In this document: piece by piece, positions 51,260-61,300 of the stretch
Numbering within the stretch: the stretch's first letter is position 1
How the letters are laid out: each line of letters begins with the position of its first letter
NCBI RefSeq assembly: GCF_901709675.1
Contig: NC_051104.1
Location: forward strand, 6,741,501 to 6,805,500
From: Syngnathus acus
Lineage: Eukaryota; Chordata; Actinopteri; Syngnathiformes; Syngnathidae
Reading direction: 5' to 3'
DNA: 64,000 nucleotides
Program-made: the position numbers and the translations under genes
The notes under the pieces: model-generated
Told to the model about the DNA's origin: nothing
What the model saw: the letters and a program-made list of their open reading frames with translations, nothing else
The model's database searches: none

Positions 51260-53253
51260 ATCTGCCGTGTGATGAGGACAAAGTTTTCAGCACCTCTCAG
51301 CGAATTACTCCTCAGGTGCGCGGGAGCGTGCACTCCGTGCCACAGGGCATTCTCGCGCCTTCCTTTCTCCGGTCACTCACGCCTTCTGTGAGGAGCGTGC
51401 AAGCAAAAGCTTGTCAATGGGAAAGAGAGAGAGAGAGAGGGAAGGAAGGAACGCCTCCCACACAGTGTCATATGTTAAGAGAAGTGGATCCCCCTCCTTT
51501 ATGCCCTTTTAGTTGTTCTTATTCCCTATTTGAAATCCCTATCATGAATCAAAAACCTTGGATTGAATGACAATGTTATTGAGACGCTTGATTTGTGGCA
51601 TCAGGAGTTGCCACAGTGAATCAGAAGTTTTTTGCAAAGTTTTTACGATGGATTCCCTGCTGCTGCAACCTTGTTATATTTTTCATCCAGACATAGGACC
51701 TGCAGTGGGACCTTGGTTGCAGGGGCACAGGAACGTGCACACATTGACTCCAGGTGGTGCTCAAGCACCTGCCCAGAAAAAGGGACATTTTTGTTGCAGC
51801 CCATTTTTTCTGCATTCCCTATAAAAAAAATATTCTTTATACTTAAAATTGAATAAAATCTAAATATTTTCTCATAGTGTACAAGAAGTGAAATAAAGCT
51901 CTTTAAATGATTTATCTTGGTGTCATTTTTCCTGCCATTTGAACAGGGGTGTGTCATGTTGACTCTGCTGTGAGTGTTAACAGGAATAAGTAACTTTTTT
52001 TTTTTTATCATACTGTAACTTAAGTTTCTCAGTATAGTCACTATCAACAAGAAGGGTACCACGTCCCTCATTTCTGAGGAACCATCAAAAAATAAATTGT
52101 GACAGTCCAACCGCTTCATTTGCATATCCAATTGGTTGCAAGCTCAGATCACTGCAAAACCGACAGTTATGCAAATTTCAAAAGAATATCAAAGGATAAT
52201 ACAGAAGAGGGTGGAAAAAAAAAGGGGGAACCATTAACTACAGCAGCTAAAATTACATTACGCAGAGGAATACTGTAGATTTGTTAAAAGTGCAGCATGA
52301 AAAAGGAATAATAAGAATTTTAAACTCAGTGCTATTCCAACACACACAAACACATCCCCCCCCCCCCCTAAAAACATGCTGACAGATGCTGTTTTGTGGT
52401 TGGGCCTGTGCAGCTTGCACAGTAGCAATTAAGATCCAGCTTTTTTTTTTTCCAAAGCCACCCTAAATGGACTCGGAACGTACAACAAATACCCACACAT
52501 TTCCCCAATAAAACTCAAACTGCACGAGAATCAAAGCATAGCTTGTTTAGCTGTAGGAAAACGTAAAGTGCAAGCAGACGCCATGCTGCTTGATGAGCTT
52601 CTTACTTCAAATGACCTGCAGACAAACCACATGCTTTTTTTCATTTTAGCTCTGTAAGCATGTTTGGTCGCATTGGTTTTGGCGTCACTTTGAACTAATC
52701 AAAGTTCCGGAAAAAATGCAAACACTGCATATTAATTCAAGAATGCTGCTGATGAAGAAAACTCAGCTTCCTTCACTGACCTTTCAACAGTATTGTTGCT
52801 TCCACTTGTTAAGGAAACAGACATGACCCATGAGTCACCCGAGTCAATTGTGTGACTAAGAGCTGCCGAATGAAGGCCACTTCTATATTCACCTAGTCTA
52901 CACATATTTGCATGGCCACGCCTCTTTTGGCAAGCAGAGGCATGCAGAACAATAGTGAATCAAGCAGCACAGGAATGGGAGCTTGCAGCGGAACACATAA
53001 AACAGCTCCAGGACTTTACTGATCCATATCAATTATTTGTCCACCTGCACAGTTATCAGGTCTAAAAGTTGTTTATTAGCTTGAATATGCAAATGCTTTA
53101 TAAAGGGCCGGTATTTAACTTGCATAATGATCAAACTACTTTGGCTATACAAGCACAAAGTGAAGGTGCAATTCTTAAATTTGAAAATGTTATTTGTTAG
53201 TAGAGTAAAATGTAATGATCAAAACTGGAGGGAAAAAGTTGGGAATGCCCCAT
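51260..53253. other. tnfrsf11a upstream region
   Basis: Expected to hold the 5' leader and promoter of tnfrsf11a. A GA-repeat block (51422-51449) lies about 170 bases above the start codon. Further right is AT-rich sequence with a C tract at 52357-52367 and A/T runs. No coding exon is recognised. Confidence 0.5.
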
Positions 53254-53396
53254 ATAGAGGCTTTGCAGTCACGTGGTTTTATCACGTGATTTTGTGTTAT
53301 GCCGCCATCTTGGCGGTCAACTAGTCAGCTCGTTCCTACGTGTTTGTATGGATTGTCTGATTTCTGCGCTACGTTTTCACCGATTTCTTCCGAATT

Positions 53397-53615
53397 ATGG
53401 CTGATTTGCTATCCAACGAAGTTAGGCATTTGGATGAAGACTCCAAGAATCGTCACAGAGAGAAGTTGAACCTTGTTGGCACAACGGATCCGTACCTTTT
53501 ACCGAGAAGCATGCTAAATCGCCCGAGCATTTTGCAACAGCCGACCTGCCTGAACGCTCATATCCAGATATTTATAATTTACCTCGTCGATTTGTTTTGT
53601 AATGGCATTTCATAA
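53397..53615 (+). pseudogene. Remnant of the transposon's accessory protein (YqaJ-type?)
   Basis: A 72-codon frame whose first 32 or so residues (containing VRHLDEDSKNRHREKLNLVG and then DPY) look like the conserved start of a protein family I associate with fish transposons. After DPYLLP the better match continues in another frame (LPERSYPDIYN), so a frameshift has occurred. The downstream domain is absent. Confidence 0.45.
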
Positions 53616-53979
53616 CTTGACATATTAAAAACTGAATAGAGTGAAATCATTCAGATACTGTACCTGTCTGTTCAAGTTGCTACCATTTTTATTATTTGTT
53701 TATTTTTGCATGATGCCACATCTGATTGGCTTGAAAACTTAACCAATAAATATAATTCAATATTTACATTGATAACGTTTTCAAGCATCATGAAAAAATA
53801 AACACAAAATAAAAACGGGGGGTGTGAACTGAAGAAATCATCCCATTCCCTGCCTTGCTGCTCTTGCTGCCTTTCTAAAAATGCACCCAGCATTTTCAAC
53901 AATCATATTTGTATCATCCCATATTGTATTATTTCACATTTGTGAAACAAATCAGGGGTGAATAGTTTTGTTTACATAC

Positions 53980-54161
53980 CTGATATGAAGTCCTCATTGC
54001 ATATCCTTGTGTAAATCGTAGGTTTTCCCATCGTTCACGGACGAAATATCCGCGATCCATTTATCACGTTTTTTCATGTTCGCCGGAAATCTATAGAAGC
54101 TAAGATTTGGTTTATCGCCTCGTCTATTGCTACATCCAACAGCACAGCAGGTATCCGGCAT
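53980..54161 (-). pseudogene. THAP-domain exon of a transposase remnant
   Basis: Begins MPDTCCAVGCSNRRGDKP, with FYRFPANMKKRDKWI after it, giving the C-x4-C pair and the aromatic/proline pattern of THAP DNA-binding fingers. The second half (TRICNEDFIS) is readable only after a one-base frame change. It ends at a plausible donor (GTATGT). The frame as read stops shortly after DLHKDMQ. Confidence 0.6.
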
Positions 54162-54500
54162 TTTTAAGCTCAAATAGCAGCAGATATAACAAGAAAGCGT
54201 GTGTGAGTCGTTGACCGGCACTGAAAAGTTGACCGCCATGATGGCCGCCAAGCTAATGTGGGTAGCTTGATGACGTCAGCTGCAAAGCCTCTATTCTGGA
54301 CTTTGGTTACTTGCAAAAAAGACAGAGCACATCCAAGTGTTGCCAATGAGGGGCGGGGCTACCAAAGTCATGTGTTTGTCTAGTCAATGACTTTTGTTTT
54401 ATTGCTTTTTGCACCTGCCGGCGCTTTGAGCTATAAAGCAGTTTTCCCTTTGAGCCAACAGGAATAACTGATAAGTGGAATGTAAATACACAAACGATCT

Positions 54501-54506
54501 TTTATT
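54501..54506 (-). promoter_or_regulatory. Polyadenylation signal of relch
   Basis: AATAAA on the minus strand about 860 bases after the relch stop, before the transposon remnant. It would give a 3' untranslated region of about 0.9 kb. Confidence 0.5.
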
Positions 54507-55365
54507 ACACCATGACACAGATTCCAAATATACACAAGTACCGACCACTCAGTTCAATGTACGATAGTTATTTACGTTTTCCTCCAAGCTTTCCTCTCCC
54601 CCAAAAAACTGAATCAAATATCCACTATTCAATCAGAAAGAGTGGACGCAATGGACCCAAACTCAATCGAAGCATAAAAAAAAAAAAAAATTAACACAAC
54701 AGTAGTGACCGTTTTGAACATGCATAAGAACAACGATATTTAGGAACAAAATAATGAAGTGCAAATGTCTTTGGAAGTTAGAAATAAAGTGTGTTTTCCT
54801 TCAATAAGATATAAATAAGTTATAAAATAGAAGCTATCAAAATGGACAGCAGAGACAGACTTTTGAGCAAACAAAGGCAAGACCATTATTTTGAATTTCA
54901 AGTAGGCGATGTTTCGGAACCGCATCCGCGCACGCACGCACACACACACACATTTGTAGTCACTTTAAGGATCGAAGCCTTTCGTTTTGCTTAGACATAG
55001 ACATATCATTGACTGTCCATTGTTAGCTCCAAAATGGCACCTGCTAAAAATCAGAGGTGACCACCGTGCAGGTACTGTTTGCTTCCTCCTCCGATGAAAA
55101 CACGTTCATTGCGTTCCAACGATGCCCTCACATCCTGAAATGTCCAGGAAAGATGTCCCGCTTCTTATGGAATGCTAAACTTGTACCCTCTGCTGTGTTT
55201 CTTTTTGTAAACTAAGATGTCAAACGAACACTGACTGAGAAAGAAAGCAAGTCAACGCTATCCGTCCATCTGTTAAAAGTGCACGTTACATTTGATTGGT
55301 CATCTACGTGGAGCAATAGCAGACGGGGGACGGTCATCAGATGTTGCGGTTAAGGAGCGTGGCAT

Positions 55366-58300
55366 TCACTTCTTTCTCTGGAAAACGTTGGCCAGCATGG
55401 CGCCCGACGTAGTCAGCTGACCCATCTTGCTCAGGAACTTGGTCTTGGCATCCTCGCCCACCAACGTGGATGCAATAGACACGGAGCTACAAATGACAAG
55501 CATCGTGAAGCTTTGCTTTGTCTCGTACTCGCGTTGACCTACTACAACAGCGGTTATAAATATGAAAGTCCTCCAGTCTCAATGTGTTTGCATGACCAGA
55601 TGTTTTAAAATCAACGATTTCCCCTTTGGAATTAAAACAAGACAATACTTCCTCTTACCCTTGTGCATCTCCCATTCCTCTGTTTTCCACCTTGATCTCA
55701 CACTCTTTGACCATGGAGCTCAGAATCACCTATGGAGGGAAATAAAAATGACACATAAACACGATGATGACGTTAAGAAGGTATTTGTATGTTAGCAGGT
55801 TCCTTAATAGGGCGACAGTCTGGAAACAAATTCCAAAGACTCAAGAGTCGGCTGATTGTTAGTCACCTTGGGAAAAATGCTCGCATGAAAAGAGCTCGCG
55901 TGAGACGCAAATAAAAGCTGGAGCAGTTTTCAAGCGCTTAGGGTGGAGTGGCACATGGTCACGACTTCACCGTCCGTGCGTGCGAGCGGTCTACTGACCT
56001 CGTGCTCTGGCGAGAGCTGCTCCATGTCGGCCCGGAGACACCTAAGGCCCGGCAGGAAGTGGTTGATCATCACCTCCTCGGATATGACTGTGCATGTTAG
56101 GTTAAGGATAAGCCATTTGCAAACAATACGGTAGCTTCAGACAATAGTCTAATATAGATGCCCATTGACCTTTAATATCTGTTGGGAAATGGTCAAAGTG
56201 GCCAGTCAAAATGTTCCTTTCCATTCATTTTGGACGACACCCCGGACTGGCCGTCGGCCAATCACAGATTAACACCCCATCAAAATGTCAAGTTACTTCC
56301 CAAAAATGTGGTTGGGCTATAAGTGCAAGATTCCAACAACAGCGCCAAACATTCCATGGCCATGACCACCTGTCTGAGCCAGTGACATGGTCAAAGCTCC
56401 TCTACTTTTGCAATGATGTGAATGTTCAATTTCAGAGGCTGCGGTGCTGATGAGAAGTGAGTGCGCTGTCGTGGGAGGTAAAGCCTCTGAGGTTAGCGCC
56501 ATACGTTTGAACTAAGCCTGCACTGTGAAATGACAGCCTGACAATGAGCCACAGGAATGACCCTCCGACCGGTGGCGCTGCTGCCAACGTGGGGCTTCCG
56601 GGAGGGGGAGACACGGCAGACAAGAAGCACAGAGACGAGAAAAGAAGGAGGTGGGGGGAAATCGAAACGCTATTCTGGGGGAACAGAACCCGAGCTGATG
56701 TTCACTTGCTATTCTCTCACGCTCTTCCTCTTGCAGCCTCCTTCATGCTCTCCTTTGCTTAACCAACCTTGTAATTACATCTCGCTCCTAAAATAAAGGG
56801 GGGGTGGGGGAGTCCAAATGTATTTTCTCTCTTTTGCTTCCTGCCAAACGACAGAAGACCTCTGCCAAAACACACACATAACCGGGCCACAAGCAGAGGG
56901 CCACTCTTGATGCGTACCGTGAGGAATCAAGGGCGCTATCAGACCAGCGTGGCTAAATGTGAAATGACCCCCGACAAAGGATACAACAGCAGGAGAGGGC
57001 GCTGTAGGCCTCAAACAGCTGGGTGGCAATGTCAATCCTCTTGCTATCCACCGTTTGGCTGTTGTTAGCCTGCGCCAGTTTGTGCAGGTGCGGCAGTACG
57101 ACTGGACCGAGGAGCACAAATGGAAAGTGAATACCATATATGGGATTTTCTTTTGCTCTCAACATTTGGCATACATTCGTCTCTGAAGCGAGGCTCGGCG
57201 TTGGGTCCGACGCGTCCGAACGTCCTGATGATCTCCATGTGCAAAGAGTGCTGATCTTGATACTGAGGGTCCTCCAGGAAGGATGCCAGCTGCATCTTGA
57301 CACGCTCCAGCAGCTGAAACAAACACAAAACATGTGTTAGTACGTTGGTGCACAATTGAGGAGATCTTTTGGACTCTTTACCTCTTTCTGTGTCACCGTC
57401 TCCATGATGGTACCAAAGGCAGGAATTGTGGATATCCTCACAGAGCTAAATACAGCAGGAGAGCAACATAAAGAGGTGAGGTGACGATTCATAACCGCCA
57501 TTGAAGGCACCGACACAAAAATTGTCTATAAAGTCCACTCCATGAGTGAGAGGCTGTGAAATATAACAATACTGTAATAATATAAGAAGGCCAGAAAGAA
57601 AGTGCTGATGCCAGCTGCGTAAACTAAACATTTAGACAAGTTCTGCTGATGGCTGCGTGTTAAATTTTTACAGGTTTTGAACATTTTTGCTGATCTGGTC
57701 GAGAAGTGTTTATGTGACTCGTCATAAAATGAAATGAAAACTGTAGGGCAGTGAAAGAACTTCTAACGACAGGTACGGCATCAAAAAAAGCATAAAACCG
57801 CATTTTGAGCTATGTTTGATATCTTTGCTTACTTTAGAATGCAATATATAACTAATCAGATTTAAAAAAAAAAAAAAACTAAATAGGGAAACAAATAAGG
57901 TAATTGTGTATTATGAATAGTATAAAAGTTGCATATTTGCTAGGAATATTTATTATAATGTGTGAAGAAAAATCATAATGCTATATCCACATGGCAGAGA
58001 TAGGAAAAAAGAAGTGATAGATAAAATTATAATTGCTTGATTTGTTCTGATGAAGGTGTTCTGTTGTCGAGTGACTCACAATTCAGGCCCATTGCATAGA
58101 GTTATAAGGGCCGGGGCCGCCCGGCGATCAACTAATGCTTCACTCATGCCTCGGAGAATCAACTGCAAACCCGCCACAGAGATGAGAGAGGAGGAGGGAG
58201 GGAGAGGGAGACAGAGAGAGGGGGTAGGGGAGGTGATAACAGAAGGTAGCAGAGATAATAAAGGAAAAAAAAATGGGGGTGAATACCAGACACTAGCCGA

Positions 58301-61300
58301 GGGTTTGGTCAGGAGGAGGGCCTCAGCCTCAATGGATTGGGGTGAGAAGAGAAGAGAAGTCATGCATGCTGGGGTTGTGCAATTGAGAGCAGTGTGCAAA
58401 AAAACAAAACAAACAAGCCAGACCACTCATGGAAACTGACAAGACAATGAAAGACGTTATGCGATGCTCAGCCAAGAACCTATCCACGTGCAACTCTCAA
58501 CAAACACTTCAGGGAAAGCCAACGACATCATTCTACTCATTCACTGCCAGCCCAAGTCAAACAATGGACTTCTATGGCATCGAATGAATTTAAAAACTGA
58601 TTTAAGATTGATGTACGCTCTAGGTTGGCTGACTGCTGCAGTGTGATGGTTGTCAGGCGGCAAAGAGAAGGGGGGGGGAGAGACGCTGCGCAGTTAACCG
58701 TTGCTGTCGGTATTGTTGATCCACTTACATTTCAGGGTCGGAAGACAGTGTGATGAGAGCAGGAACCACTCTCTGAGCGACCAGCGTCTCATTCACCCCC
58801 TTCACCAGCAGCTGATCGGGTTGGACAGAGCCAGACGTGATGTCACAGAGGAGCGCGGTGCATTGGACAAGAGTGAGCGACACCGCCAATAGATAGGTAG
58901 AGAGAAAATAATAAATAATATAGTGAAATAACGGAAAGGAAAAAAAAAAAAGAGGTGAGGTAGAAACCAGGAGCAACAAATAGAAAGCAAGCTACGCTTT
59001 TCCAAACGAACACCCAACAGTCAATATGGCCAAAAATCTTAATCTGGGGGCTATGAGAACAGACTCCAGATCAGATTGAATCCAGTCCAAAATAAAGGAC
59101 AATAACGTAATCTGATCCAGGATCTGTGGTTGACCGCCACATTACAACTGGTCGTTATGTGGACAATGGTGGAGAGCTACAACAAATGGGATGGTGACAG
59201 TGAGGCGTGCGTGTGAACAAAGAAGTGCTTCACAAAAAAGAAAAGAGGGGAACAAATTCAGCTGAGCACTCCTCCTTCCACAAGTTTGCATCAAGAGAGG
59301 CCTGGTTCCACTGTTAGGACCACAGCACATCCTCACCAAATGCACTACTTGAACGTGTGCCAACATCTCGTTGGGCAGGTAGATGTGATTCGTTAGGGTT
59401 TGGTTACATTGCTTCTGTCAGCACTTCACTGCCTGGAGCTTGGCAAAAATACAATTCAACTGCATGGAGGAGGAAAATGGCTAACAGGCAGCAACGTTTA
59501 AAAACAACTGCGGTATTGGATTTCATGAGTGACCTGAAGTCCTGAAACTGTGAAGAACACACGTCCAATTAAATTATATTTTCCAAAACTCTTCTGCTGA
59601 CTTAAGCATTTTAGTGACATATTCAGATATTTATGCGGTGAGCTTTGAGACCAGTGAAATGCCTGATCAGAACTTGGAGGTGCTAAAAACAGTGGGATCC
59701 AGGCACTCTTCATCAGCAATCCGAGTTACATTTACAGTCTTTAGCATTGGAGCTAAACATGAAATAAAAGTGTTTCAACTGATGCTTTGGTTTGCTTTTT
59801 GTCTTTACCTCAAACATCCGCGCTGAGGTGCATCGGACCAATGCAGAGGTGTGTACTACTCCGTACCAAAGAACAGTGAGTAGTAACTCATGGTATACTG
59901 GATTAGCACTGAAAGAAAAAAAGATGAGACCCTTAAATTAATCTCCAACCTGTGTGTCTGTGTTTGTGTGTGTCTCACCCCAGCTCTACAAAAGAAGCTT
60001 TCAAGCTGTCAAGAGGTGCGTGGGACAAAGACAGGGTTGTCATAACATCCTCTAAGAAACCCACTAACAACTTTCGATCCTCCTCCTTTAGCGACAGAAG
60101 AAAAACAAATTAATGACTCATATCTAATACAAAGAGGGGCAAAAATGACAAGATGCGTAAACTGTTCACTCGATTTCCACCATGTCACATTTTGACAAAG
60201 GGGAAAAAGACTTTATGTTACCTGGTTATAACAGGTCAGTACTCCTGTGGCATAGATGGGGACGGTGGCTTTAGTAAGAATGCCATTTCCAGATAAAGCA
60301 TCTATTGAGGGGGGAAAAACCCATACCAATCTAGGTCAATAACTATTTCACGCTCTCACAACAAAGAAAAAAATAATATGATCGCCTTGATTTGAATGTG
60401 TCAGCAATTGCATTGTTCAGCCACTCACCAACATTCTCTTCAGACAAACGAAGTATCTCTTGGAATTGAGGTTTGACCTGCAAAACATCAGTGCCACAAA
60501 CAAAAGCAAGTCAGCAAATTGATTAGAAATTCTGACGAGATACACTAACATCCGGAAAGACATCAAAAGTGGTTAAAATGAACTGAAGAGTATCTAAAAA
60601 GAGCTCACCTTCGTGTTGGTAAAGATTTTGCCAAAGGTTCGACAGAACCTCCAAAAGAAGCGAGAGAACTCATGAACGCAGGTGGAAGAAGCAACGTTGA
60701 TGCGACCCACAATCTCTATAATCTGAGGAAGCCTTCAAAGGTAGCAGGAAAAAAAAAAATCTGATGTCTGTGTACATTTAAAGTATTTATGAGTGAGTCT
60801 CACAGCTGGTTGACCACCCAAAGTAGGCTTTCCCATCCAGTGGTCCCTTCATGCTCCAGTTGGTGGTCGTAGAGAAGCAAGAGGGCGCTCAGCATCTCCC
60901 TGCTACCGATGATGGTGGCCACATCCTGAAGGGGAGAAGCCGGTCTCGGGAAGCGAGTCACTGCAAACACACGGCAAGAGGTAATGAACACACAGCTGTT
61001 TCATCCTGCCTTGCCAACGTACCTTCTATTGCAGGTATGTCGCCGTGGAGTTTGGCTCGGCTGGTGAACGGCGCATTTTGCAGCACCACAGCAAAAAGTG
61101 GAGGGATCAGACTCTGCAGTGCTGATAGGAACACATGCAGCTTGTACTCATCCAGGCCATGCTCCCCCTGCTACAAAAATGGGGATAATCAACTATCAGA
61201 GCAGGCGGAAAGAGTCCATGTTAATAAATAGTCCGAACGTTACCACGCACCATGAAGAGCTTCTCAATACGTGCCAAGAGAGAAGGGATGAGCGAAGTGT

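Larger units (their letters stand above)
53256..54292. mobile_element. Defective two-gene DNA transposon with THAP zinc finger (ISL2EU-like)
   Basis: Terminal inverted repeats AGAGGCTTTGCAG and CTGCAAAGCCTCT at the two ends, flanked by AT on both sides; subterminal GCCGCCATCTTGGCGGTCAA and a matching inverted GGCCGCCAAG extend the symmetry. Two convergent first exons remain. On plus, 53397-53615 begins MADLLSNEVRHLDEDSKNRH, resembling the N terminus of fish transposon-borne YqaJ-nuclease-type proteins, then degrades by a frameshift. On minus, from 54161, MPDTCCAVGCSNRRGDKP continues as a THAP C2CH zinc finger with a frame change near 54020. The middle of both genes is deleted. Pairing a THAP transposase with a YqaJ protein recalls ISL2EU elements; that name is from memory. 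Confidence 0.65.

Noticed and set aside
58076-58426. A 116-codon minus-strand frame as an independent gene
   Set aside because: Only the last 83 nt are conserved and bounded by splice sites; the upstream part is low-complexity intron. It is reported instead as relch exon B.
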